DNA of 23,989 nucleotides, from positions 1 to 23,989 of the forward strand of contig JBAQTC010000050.1 of assembly GCA_049296795.1 (NCBI GenBank), in the 5' to 3' direction. How positions within the stretch are numbered: the stretch's first letter is position 1; each line of letters opens with the position of its first letter. Of the stretch, positions 1 through 6,739 are shown one piece after another. The notes beneath the pieces are model-generated. The model was not told the origin of the DNA and searched no databases. It saw nothing but the letters and a program-made list of their open reading frames with translations. The stretch comes from CAXNKH01 sp049296795 (GTDB lineage Bacteria > Pseudomonadota > Gammaproteobacteria > Burkholderiales > Burkholderiaceae_C). Both the position numbers and the translations under genes were made by a program.

Positions 1-121
1 GTGACCGTTTGCAGCGGTCACGATCACCAGAATCAACGGTCACGTTGCCGGAATCCCTCCGGTCACGTTCACCGGAACGTCGGTCACGATACCGGAATCA
101 CCGGTCACGTTGGACCGGAAT
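1..121. repeat. Tandem short direct repeats, probable insertion-sequence end
   Basis: The heptamer GGTCACG occurs at 16, 38, 61, 82 and 103, a spacing of 21-23 bases. Each copy is followed after a few bases by CCGGAAT or a one-base variant (27, 48, 72, 92, 115). Positions 1-7 and 15-21 also form a perfect 7-base inverted repeat. Arrays of short repeats near the ends are a known feature of IS21-family elements, where they are thought to bind the transposase; assigning this block to that family is inference. No coding potential is convincing here. The array stops where IS4-type transposase similarity begins, so it looks like the end of one element fused to the remnant of another. Confidence 0.5.
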
Positions 122-565
122 ACTCAATTGAGCACTTTTCGACGATGCGTGGCCACTCACCGTGGCGATCACAAGGTCCAAGAGTTCACCTGCATGGATC
201 AGTTCTTGACGATGGCCTTTGCTCAGTTGACCTACCGCGAGTCTTTGCGCGACATCGAGGTCAATTTGCGTGCCCAAGCCAAGCGGCTGTATCACATGGG
301 GCTGCGCTGCAAGACTATTTCTCGCAACACCTTGGCCAATGCCAATGCAACTCGGCCTTGGCAAATCTACGCCGACTTCGCGCAACACCTGATCGCCATG
401 GCGCGCCCTCTGTATGCCCGAGACCCAATGTCGATCGACTTGGATGCAACCGTCTACGCCTTCGATGCCACGACGATAGACCTGTGCCTGTCGGTTTATC
501 CGTGGGCACCGTTTCGAGCGCACAAGGCGGCTATCAAACTGCACACCCTTTTGGACTTGCGCGGC
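122..565 (+). pseudogene. IS4-family transposase fragment, truncated at both ends
   Basis: The frame that reads through 128-565 has the hallmark segments of IS4-family transposases: FTCMDQFLTMAFAQLTYRES near the N-terminus and DATTIDLCLSVYPWAPFRA, then KLHTLLDLRG. Full-length relatives are about 350-400 residues. Roughly the first 15-20 residues are missing, and everything after DLRG is lost, including the later catalytic acidic residues and the C-terminal YREK-type region. After 565 the sequence turns AT-rich and the frame ends within six codons. The fragment cannot encode an active transposase. It marks the left edge of the polysaccharide genes and records past insertion or recombination there. 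Confidence 0.85.
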
Positions 566-579
566 TACTGTACTAAAAT
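551..579 (+). promoter_or_regulatory. Candidate sigma-70-type promoter at the IS4 junction
   Basis: A TAAAAT hexamer (574-579, one mismatch to TATAAT) lies 17 bases after TTGGAC (551-556, three matches to TTGACA). The weak -35 would lie inside the transposase remnant and the -10 in the AT-rich leader of the first biosynthetic gene at 599. Insertion-sequence remnants are known to create hybrid promoters. The -35 match is poor and AT-rich leaders often contain chance -10 hexamers, so this is only a candidate. Confidence 0.2.
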
Positions 580-598
580 ATAGAAATAATTATAAAAA

Positions 599-1174
599 AT
601 GCAAAAACATATAAAAACATATACAGAAAAGCTTTCGAAAGCGTTATGTTTGGATGCGATGCAGCAAGTTCCTTTGCTTGGGAAGGCTTTGCGCGAGGCT
701 TGGCAAGCAGGGCGGCGTATCTACTTGTGTGGCAATGGTGGCAGTGCCGGTAACGCCATTCACTTAGCTAATGATCTGCTCTACGGTGCGGGAGTGCGCA
801 GTGGTGTCGGGCTCAGGGTTGAGGCGCTCAGTGCCAACTCTGCTGTGCTGACTTGTCTGGCCAACGATATTGGTTACGACGAAATCTATGCTGAACAAAT
901 TAGAGTGAAAGGGGATCGTGGGGATGTGCTCATAGTGCTCTCGGGCAGCGGTAATTCGCCTAATGTCGTTAAGGCACTCGAAGCCGGCAATGCATTGGGC
1001 ATGTCAACCTTTGCCATTTTGGGCTTTACTGGCGGAAAGTGCAAATCAATCGCGCAGCACCCTATTCACTTTGCTATCGACGACATGCAAATCGCCGAAG
1101 ACCTACAACTTATTGTTGGACATATTTGCATGCAGTGGCTCTGCGCCAACCCGCTTGAGGCATCTGTTCAATGA
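599..1174 (+). CDS. SIS-domain sugar-phosphate isomerase, GmhA-like
   Basis: The 191-residue product matches the length and pattern of D-sedoheptulose-7-phosphate isomerases. These convert sedoheptulose 7-phosphate to glycero-manno-heptose 7-phosphate in the cytoplasm. Visible signatures are the phosphate-binding CGNGGSAGNA (about residues 44-53), LSGSGNSPNV (about 118-127) and a C-terminal EDLQLIVGH block. The final His of that block fits a catalytic His of GmhA, but the Gln-Glu pair usually preceding it appears as Glu-Asp, so the exact substrate is uncertain. No Shine-Dalgarno sequence precedes the ATG; the leader is AT-rich and starts right after the IS4 fragment. The stop overlaps the next start as ATGA. 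The kinase and nucleotidyltransferase genes at 11031-13162 would complete a heptose-activation route. Confidence 0.8.
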   Translation: MQKHIKTYTEKLSKALCLDAMQQVPLLGKALREAWQAGRRIYLCGNGGSAGNAIHLANDLLYGAGVRSGVGLRVEALSANSAVLTCLANDIGYDEIYAEQIRVKGDRGDVLIVLSGSGNSPNVVKALEAGNALGMSTFAILGFTGGKCKSIAQHPIHFAIDDMQIAEDLQLIVGHICMQWLCANPLEASVQ

Positions 1175-2163
1175 GTCAGCGATTTTTAGTGATAGGCAGC
1201 AATTCGTTTTCCGGGGCTCAGTTCGTCAAATATTTGCTGCAACACCAGCATGACGTACTGGGGATTAGTCGATCGGAAGAGCTTAACTCAGTATTTTTGC
1301 CATATAAATGGCTACCAAATCAAAGCCATTTCAAATTCCAGCAAATCAATCTCAATCATCAACTCTCGGAATTAGTTGCGCTAATACAAGAATTCCAGCC
1401 TGAATATGTTGTCAACTTTGCCGCCCAAGGCATGGTTGCGCAGAGCTGGCTCACCCCAGAACACTGGTATCAGACTAATGTGGTTGGGCAAGTGAAGCTG
1501 CACGACGAACTCAGAAAAATTGCTTTTCTCAAAAAGTACGTTCATGTCTCTACGCCAGAGGCTTATGGCAGTACTGATGGCTGGATTAAGGAGAGTTTTC
1601 ACTTTGCGCCCAGTACGCCTTATGCGGTATCGCGCGCAGCCTGTGATTTGCATCTCATGAGTTTCTTCAAGGCTTATCGATTTCCCGTCGTGTTTACCCG
1701 CGCCGCCAATGTTTATGGCCCAGGGCAGCAGCTCTATCGGATCATTCCGCGCGCCATGCTTTACGCGCGCCTGGGGAAAAAAATGCAACTGCATGGGGGC
1801 GGTCATTCAATCAGATCCTTCATCCACATGAAGGATGTTGCGGACGCCACTTATCGGATCGCGGTTGACGGCGTGGCGGGTGACAGTTATCACATTTCCA
1901 CACCCGACACGGTTTCTATTCGTGAGCTGGTTGAACAAGTATGCGCACTGACAGATACGCCTTTTGCTGAGCTTGCTGCTGTTTCTGAGGATCGGTTAGG
2001 TAAAGACCAGGCCTATCTTCTTGACAGCGGAAAAATACGCAAAGACCTGGATTGGTCGCATACCGTTAGTCTGGATGACGGCCTTAAAGAAACTCTGGCG
2101 TGGGTTGACGCCAATCTGGACGTTTTAAAAACCTTGCCGGCAGATTACATTCACAAACTTTAG
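1171..2163 (+). CDS. NAD-dependent epimerase/dehydratase (extended SDR), YxxxR variant
   Basis: This 330-residue protein has the extended short-chain dehydrogenase fold typical of NDP-sugar 4,6-dehydratases and epimerases. The nucleotide-binding GSNSFSG is at residues 9-15 and the catalytic-loop STPEAYG at 127-133, which resembles the dehydratase-type STDE/SEVYG loops. The catalytic Tyr is Tyr151 in YAVSR, so the usual active-site Lys four residues later is Arg155. The C-terminal half carries VYGPGQQLYRIIPR and SIRSFIHMKDVADA, the sugar-nucleotide-binding pattern. It most likely acts on an NDP-hexose or NDP-heptose made by neighbouring enzymes, perhaps as the dehydratase partner of the next gene. 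Dehydratase versus epimerase cannot be decided from sequence alone. The start overlaps the isomerase stop. Confidence 0.8.
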   Translation: MSQRFLVIGSNSFSGAQFVKYLLQHQHDVLGISRSEELNSVFLPYKWLPNQSHFKFQQINLNHQLSELVALIQEFQPEYVVNFAAQGMVAQSWLTPEHWYQTNVVGQVKLHDELRKIAFLKKYVHVSTPEAYGSTDGWIKESFHFAPSTPYAVSRAACDLHLMSFFKAYRFPVVFTRAANVYGPGQQLYRIIPRAMLYARLGKKMQLHGGGHSIRSFIHMKDVADATYRIAVDGVAGDSYHISTPDTVSIRELVEQVCALTDTPFAELAAVSEDRLGKDQAYLLDSGKIRKDLDWSHTVSLDDGLKETLAWVDANLDVLKTLPADYIHKL

Positions 2164-2171
2164 AAACCCCC

Positions 2172-3116
2172 ATGAAAATCTTAATTACAGGCGGCTGCGG
2201 ATTCGTTGGAACGGTGCTCACAGAACAGCTGTTGCGCGATGGTCATCAGATCACTGTTGTTGATACACAATGGTTTGGCAATCACTTGAAGCCCCATCCT
2301 CAATTGACCGTGCTGAAGCAGGACACCCGTGACGTTGACAGTATTCCTTTAAAAAATGTTGATGCGGTCATCCATTTGGCCAATATTGCCAATGATCCCG
2401 GAGTGGAGATGAACCCCACTCTTTCATGGGAAGTCAATGTTCTTGCCACCCAACAGTTGGCTGACCGTGCAGTCAGGGCTGGCGTCAAGCAATTCATATT
2501 TGCCAGTTCAGGAAGTGTTTACGGCGTGAAGGATGATCCTCAGGTCACCGAAGATCTGGAATTGGTTCCCATCAGTGCTTATAACAAGACGAAGATGGTT
2601 GCCGAGCGTGTTTTGCTTAGCTACTCGGGCGACATGCAGATTCATTGCATCAGGCCTGCTACTGTTTGCGGTTACTCACCACGCATGCGCCTGGATGTCA
2701 GTGTCAACATGCTGACTATGCAAGCCCTCAAGAACAGCAAAATGACTGTATTCGGGGGTGATCAAACCCGACCCAATATTCATATCGACGACATGGTCAA
2801 TGTGTACCGGCATTTTTTGGCCAAGCCAAACTTGCCCTCTGGTTGCTATAACGCAGGATTTGAAAATATTTCAATTCTGGACATTGCACAGAAAGTCGCC
2901 GCCAAGGTGCCTGCGGAGATCGTGGTGTCAGCCTCCAACGATCCTCGCTCCTACCGGCAAAATTCAGACAAATTGCTGGCAACGGGCTTTGTCCAGAATT
3001 CGTCAGTGGCTGATGCAATTGATGACGTCATTGAAAAATTCAAAACAGGTGAGATTGTCGACAACGACCAGTGCTACACAGTGCGCTGGATGAAACATCT
3101 GAATCTTCAGAGTTAA
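2172..3116 (+). CDS. NAD-dependent epimerase/dehydratase (extended SDR)
   Basis: The 314-residue product is a canonical extended SDR. GGCGFVG at residues 7-13 is the NAD(P)-binding glycine motif, SSGSVYG (about 112-118) supplies the catalytic Ser, and Tyr137 with Lys141 (YNKTK) complete the active site. FGGDQTRPNIHIDDMVNVY in the C-terminal half is the typical sugar-nucleotide-binding segment of UDP-glucose 4-epimerase-like enzymes. It starts eight bases after the preceding gene, without a clear ribosome-binding site. The pairing suggests consecutive steps on the same NDP-sugar, for example dehydration then epimerisation or reduction. The exact reaction is not determined. Confidence 0.85.
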   Translation: MKILITGGCGFVGTVLTEQLLRDGHQITVVDTQWFGNHLKPHPQLTVLKQDTRDVDSIPLKNVDAVIHLANIANDPGVEMNPTLSWEVNVLATQQLADRAVRAGVKQFIFASSGSVYGVKDDPQVTEDLELVPISAYNKTKMVAERVLLSYSGDMQIHCIRPATVCGYSPRMRLDVSVNMLTMQALKNSKMTVFGGDQTRPNIHIDDMVNVYRHFLAKPNLPSGCYNAGFENISILDIAQKVAAKVPAEIVVSASNDPRSYRQNSDKLLATGFVQNSSVADAIDDVIEKFKTGEIVDNDQCYTVRWMKHLNLQS

Positions 3117-3153
3117 CCAACCTCCACTTTGAGCCGATTAAAAAATCTTGAGC

Positions 3154-3160
3154 AAGGAAG
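3154..3160 (+). promoter_or_regulatory. Ribosome-binding site that sets the GTG start at 3166
   Basis: AAGGAAG at 3154-3160 sits five bases before an in-frame GTG at 3166. The longest open frame begins with TTG at 3148, which would place this site inside the coding region. The GTG is therefore the better start. Confidence 0.55.
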
Positions 3161-3165
3161 CGTCC

Positions 3166-3843
3166 GTGGATAAAAAGAATGCGATTGGCAGGGAAATCGA
3201 CCTGCTGTTGAACTACCCCAAAAGCAAGCGAAACGTTGAAGACAGGGGCCAAACCAAAACCGAAGAAGACCGGCGGATTGCACGCAAATTCGGCAAAGAG
3301 TTTTTTGACGGCGATCGTAGCCAGGGTTACGGAGGCTTCAATTACCTGCCACGCTTCTGGCAGCCGGTGATCCCGACTCTGCAGCAGCATTTCGGCTTGT
3401 CGGCCAGTAGTTCTGTGCTTGACGTCGGTTGCGCCAAGGGGTTCATGATGCACGACATGGCCGAGCTCATTCCGGACATTACCGTTAAAGGCATCGACGT
3501 GTCGGAATACGCGATTGCCAATGCGATTGAGGATATGAGGCCGCATGTGCAGGTCGCCGATGCGCGCAAGTTGCCTTTTGCCGACAACTCGTTCGACGTC
3601 GTCATTTCCATCAACACCATCCATAACCTGGTGCGCGAGGAATGCGGCCAGGCCCTGCGTGAAATTCAGCGCGTGAGCAAGGGCCAGGCCTATATCACGG
3701 TCGACGCCTACCGCAGCGAAGAAGAAAAAGAACGCATGTTCGCCTGGAACCTCACGGCGCAGACCATCATGCACGTTGATGAGTGGAAGGCTTTTTTCGC
3801 CGAAGTCGGTTATAGCGGCGACTATTTCTGGTTCATTCCATGA
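3166..3843 (+). CDS. Class I SAM-dependent methyltransferase
   Basis: From the GTG start the product is 225 residues. VLDVGCAKGF (84-93) is methyltransferase motif I. KGIDVSEYAI follows with the acidic residue that binds the SAM ribose, and LPFADNSFDVVISINTIHN is the motif-IV region typical of small-molecule methyltransferases. The C-terminus is short and lacks an added domain. The ATG of the E1-alpha gene overlaps its stop (ATGA), so translation is probably coupled. Placement at the head of the ThDP-enzyme block suggests it methylates the sugar made there or an intermediate of it. O-, N- or C-methylation cannot be told apart by sequence. Confidence 0.85.
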   Translation: MDKKNAIGREIDLLLNYPKSKRNVEDRGQTKTEEDRRIARKFGKEFFDGDRSQGYGGFNYLPRFWQPVIPTLQQHFGLSASSSVLDVGCAKGFMMHDMAELIPDITVKGIDVSEYAIANAIEDMRPHVQVADARKLPFADNSFDVVISINTIHNLVREECGQALREIQRVSKGQAYITVDAYRSEEEKERMFAWNLTAQTIMHVDEWKAFFAEVGYSGDYFWFIP

Positions 3844-4850
3844 CGCCCGATATCGCAAAGCAACTACTGTTCCAGATGCGGCGCATTCGCCATGTCGAGC
3901 AGGAAATCGCCAGGCGTTACGGCGAAGGAAAGATGCGTTGCCCGACGCACTTGTCCGTTGGGCAGGAGGCAGTTTCTTCCGCAGTCGGACTGGCGCTCTG
4001 GCGCTCCGACCTAGCTGTTAGTGGGCATCGGGCACATGCTCACTATCTCGGCAAGGGTGGCAGCTTGCCAGCCATGCTGGCAGAGATTTACGGCAGGGTC
4101 GGCGGCTGCTCGCGCGGCAAAGGTGGTTCCATGCACTTGATCGACGAGTCAGTCGGTTTCATGGGCAGTACCGCCATCGTCGCGGGTACGATTCCGATAG
4201 GGGTCGGGCTGGCTTACGGCATGAAATGCAAACGCACTGAGCAGGTGAGTTGCGTTTTCCACGGCGATGCCGCCGTCGAGACTGGCGTGTTTTTTGAATC
4301 GGTCAACTTTGCAGTCGTGAAAAAATTGCCGGTGCTGTTCCTCTGCGAGAACAATCTCTATTCGGTGTACTCTCCCTTGTGTGTCAGGCAGCCCGAAGGT
4401 CGCAGCATCGCGAAGATGGCCGAGAGCCTCGGGATGAAGACCGGCAGCGGCGACGGCAACGACGTAGCCGAGGTTTACGCCAAGACAAATGAAGCGCTCG
4501 CCAGCATTCGTGCCGGCGGTGGACCGCAGCTGCTCGAGTTCTCGACTTACCGCTGGCTCGAACATTGCGGACCGAACTACGACAACGACATCGGCTATCG
4601 CACCGAGGCTGAGTACCTGGGCTGGAAGGCGAGGGAGCCGATCGCCCGTTTTGAGTCAGCACTACTGACCGACGGTATCGTCTCTGCCGCTGAAGTGGCG
4701 CAGATGGACCGGGACATCGAACGCGAAGTGAACGCGGCTTTTGAATTCGCCGATGCGTCGCCGTTCCCAGATGCTGCAAGCGCGTATATGGATCTCTACC
4801 ATGTCGAGTCGTCGGCAGCAGGCATCCAGCCGGAAAGCGTGGGCGCCTGA
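3840..4850 (+). CDS. ThDP-dependent 2-oxoacid dehydrogenase E1 alpha-like subunit
   Basis: The 336-residue product has the fold signature of E1-alpha subunits of pyruvate/acetoin/branched-chain 2-oxoacid dehydrogenases. It has the GHRAHAHYLGKGG segment (62-74), GKGGSMHL (93-100), and the ThDP/magnesium-binding stretch from GDAAVETG (142-149) to Asn171-Asn172. In housekeeping complexes E1 decarboxylates a 2-oxoacid and hands the acyl unit to lipoyl-E2. No E2 or E3 gene is present here; instead there are reductases, a methyltransferase and sugar epimerases. A role as a two-carbon donor to a keto-sugar is therefore more plausible than energy metabolism. AviB1/AviB2 of avilamycin biosynthesis are precedents for E1-like pairs proposed in sugar branching. 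Substrate unknown. Confidence 0.85.
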   Translation: MTPDIAKQLLFQMRRIRHVEQEIARRYGEGKMRCPTHLSVGQEAVSSAVGLALWRSDLAVSGHRAHAHYLGKGGSLPAMLAEIYGRVGGCSRGKGGSMHLIDESVGFMGSTAIVAGTIPIGVGLAYGMKCKRTEQVSCVFHGDAAVETGVFFESVNFAVVKKLPVLFLCENNLYSVYSPLCVRQPEGRSIAKMAESLGMKTGSGDGNDVAEVYAKTNEALASIRAGGGPQLLEFSTYRWLEHCGPNYDNDIGYRTEAEYLGWKAREPIARFESALLTDGIVSAAEVAQMDRDIEREVNAAFEFADASPFPDAASAYMDLYHVESSAAGIQPESVGA

Positions 4851-4851
4851 T

Positions 4852-5907
4852 ATGGCAGTAAAGACTTTTGCCGCGGCCATCAACGACGCGCTTTCAGTGG
4901 CAATGGAGTTTGACCCCAATGTGCTCTGCTACGGGCTGGGTGTTGACGACCCCAAGGGTGTCTTCGGCACGACGCTGGGACTGCAGCAGAAATTCGGACC
5001 TGAGCGCGTCTTCGACATGCCCACGTCCGAAAATGCGATGACCGGCATCGGCATAGGCGCTGCACTCTATGGCATGCGGCCCGTCATGACGCACCAAAGG
5101 CTCGACTTTGCGTTGCTCTCGATGGATCAGCTTGTGAACAACGCCGCCAAGTGGCGTTTCATGTTCGGTGGACAAAGAGGTGTCCCGTTGACTGTGAGGA
5201 TGATATTGGGCCGTGGCTGGGGCCAGGGCCCGACACATTCGCAGAACCTGCAAGCCTGGTTCGCGCATGTGCCCGGCCTAAAGGTGGTGATGCCATCGAC
5301 AGCCGAAGATGCCAAGGGCCTGTTGCTGTCGTCGATCTTCGACCCCGATCCGGTGATATTCCTGGAGCACCGCTGGTTGCACAACCTGCGCGGCGAGGTG
5401 CCCGACGGCGACTGCCGCATTCCGATCGGCAAGGCCAGACGCCTCCGCGAAGGCTCGGACATCACGGTTGTGGCCATGTCGTACATGACGATCGAAGCCG
5501 TGCATGCTGTGAGTCACCTGGCTGCGCAAGGCGTCAGCTGCGACTTGATTGATTTGCGCAGTGTTCGACCGCTTGATTGGGAGGCCATTGATGCGTCTGT
5601 GCAGCGGACCGGTCGCCTGCTGGTTCTCGATTCGGGCAATCTGACCGGCTCGATTTCGGGCGAAATCGTGGCCAGGGTCACATCGGATTGCTGGGATGCA
5701 CTCAAGTGCGCGCCGCAGCGATTGGCCATGCCGGATTATCCCGAGGCAACCGGCCCGTCCATGACGGCGCGCTATCACGTGCGTGCAGAGCATATTGCCG
5801 AAAAGATCGGCGCAATGCTCTCACGCCAGGTTGAATTTGCCTCGCTTGCGAAACAGCGCAAACACCCCCATGACGTGCCGGGCGACTGGTTCTCCGGCCC
5901 CTTCTGA
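4852..5907 (+). CDS. ThDP-dependent 2-oxoacid dehydrogenase E1 beta-like subunit
   Basis: The ATG at 4852, one base after the E1-alpha stop, gives 351 residues and a standard E1-beta N-terminus. An upstream in-frame start at 4741 would overlap the alpha gene by more than 100 bases. Glu60 in PTSENAMTG fits the ThDP-activating Glu, and His129 in GPTHSQ matches the conserved E1-beta His. HVPGLKVVMPSTAEDAKGLL and DPDPVIFLEH are typical family segments. The C-terminal transketolase-type domain follows, including LIDLRSVRPLDWE. About 30 residues after the usual end (ending DWFSGPF) form a polar tail not expected in ordinary E1-beta. It presumably forms an alpha2-beta2 enzyme with the preceding product, working without lipoyl E2. 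Confidence 0.87.
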   Translation: MAVKTFAAAINDALSVAMEFDPNVLCYGLGVDDPKGVFGTTLGLQQKFGPERVFDMPTSENAMTGIGIGAALYGMRPVMTHQRLDFALLSMDQLVNNAAKWRFMFGGQRGVPLTVRMILGRGWGQGPTHSQNLQAWFAHVPGLKVVMPSTAEDAKGLLLSSIFDPDPVIFLEHRWLHNLRGEVPDGDCRIPIGKARRLREGSDITVVAMSYMTIEAVHAVSHLAAQGVSCDLIDLRSVRPLDWEAIDASVQRTGRLLVLDSGNLTGSISGEIVARVTSDCWDALKCAPQRLAMPDYPEATGPSMTARYHVRAEHIAEKIGAMLSRQVEFASLAKQRKHPHDVPGDWFSGPF

Positions 5908-5917
5908 TTTGCCTGCA

Positions 5918-6721
5918 ATGAATCGATCAAGGATCATCGTACTTGCCGCAAGCAGCGATATCGGCGCCCACCTAACTGAGCACTACCTGCTCGGCGGCGC
6001 CGAAGTTGTTGGCACGTACCGGAACCGGACGCCGCGCGTCGCAGAACTGGGAAAGGCCGGGGCGAAACTTTTTCCCCTTGATATCAATTCTGGCGAGCAG
6101 GTCAAGTCCTTTTCGGAGCAGCTTGAAGCTTCCGGATTTTTCTGGGACACGCTGGTCAGCGCGCCGGGGCTGCTCGACCCGATCGGTCCTTTTTTCTCCA
6201 CTGATTTCGACGATTGGGAAAGCAGCGTCATCACGAACTCGACGGCCCAGCTGAGGGTGTTGCATGCGATCCATGGTCTGCGGAACCGGGCAGCGCTATC
6301 CAAGGTGATATTTTTCGCGGGTGGCGGCACCAATGGGTCATTTGACAACTATTCTGCTTACTGTCTCGGAAAGCTCACTCTCATCAAGATGACGGAGTTG
6401 CTCGACAGCGAATGCCCGGATCTGCAGGTGTCCATCATCGGCACAGGCTGGGTCAATACCAAGATTCACCAGCAGACGCTGGCTGCCGGTGGGGCAGCCG
6501 GACCCAACTTCGACAAGACGCGCCAATTCATGGACAGTGCAGACGGTGTGGGCGCCTCGCTTGAAACTGTCGCCGAGTGCCTTGATTGGTGTCTGTCGGC
6601 GCCCCGCAGCGCGGTCGGCGGCAGAAATTTCTCCTTGGTCCATGACCAGTGGCGTGATCCAAAATTCATTGAAGAACTCATTGCAAATCCGGACAGCTAT
6701 AAACTCCGGCGCGCCTCATGA
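5918..6721 (+). CDS. Short-chain dehydrogenase/reductase
   Basis: The ATG at 5918 (a TTG at 5909 is possible) gives 267 residues. The longer frame from 5783 overlaps E1-beta and adds a non-homologous N-terminus, so it was not used. The N-terminal VLAASSDIG (8-16) is a variant of the classical TGxxxGIG cofactor motif. Asn107 and the YxxxK pair Tyr148/Lys152 are present, followed by GTGWVNTKIH. The usual catalytic Ser before the Tyr is not obvious (GGGTNGSFDNY). It probably reduces a keto group using NAD(P)H. Lying between the two ThDP enzymes, it could act like YerF in yersiniose biosynthesis, which reduces an acetyl branch. That analogy is inference. Confidence 0.82.
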   Translation: MNRSRIIVLAASSDIGAHLTEHYLLGGAEVVGTYRNRTPRVAELGKAGAKLFPLDINSGEQVKSFSEQLEASGFFWDTLVSAPGLLDPIGPFFSTDFDDWESSVITNSTAQLRVLHAIHGLRNRAALSKVIFFAGGGTNGSFDNYSAYCLGKLTLIKMTELLDSECPDLQVSIIGTGWVNTKIHQQTLAAGGAAGPNFDKTRQFMDSADGVGASLETVAECLDWCLSAPRSAVGGRNFSLVHDQWRDPKFIEELIANPDSYKLRRAS

Positions 6722-6739
6722 CCGAGGTTAAAAAAACCG

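Noticed and set aside
1..121. Repeat array as a CRISPR
   Set aside because: The repeats are only 7+7 bases with a few variable bases between and a period of 21-23; there are no spacer-length unique segments and no cas genes.
3040..3858. Antisense 272-codon open frame on the - strand
   Set aside because: It mirrors the well-supported methyltransferase on the + strand, has no recognisable motif and no ribosome-binding site worth noting.
4741..4851. Upstream start for E1-beta
   Set aside because: It would add 37 residues overlapping E1-alpha in another frame; the ATG at 4852 gives the normal family N-terminus.
3840..5907. Housekeeping pyruvate or acetoin dehydrogenase operon
   Set aside because: No lipoyl-domain E2 or dihydrolipoamide dehydrogenase follows; both flanks are sugar-modifying genes.
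5783..5917. Upstream start for the short-chain dehydrogenase
   Set aside because: The added 45 residues overlap E1-beta and look like out-of-frame translation; cofactor-motif spacing fits the ATG at 5918.
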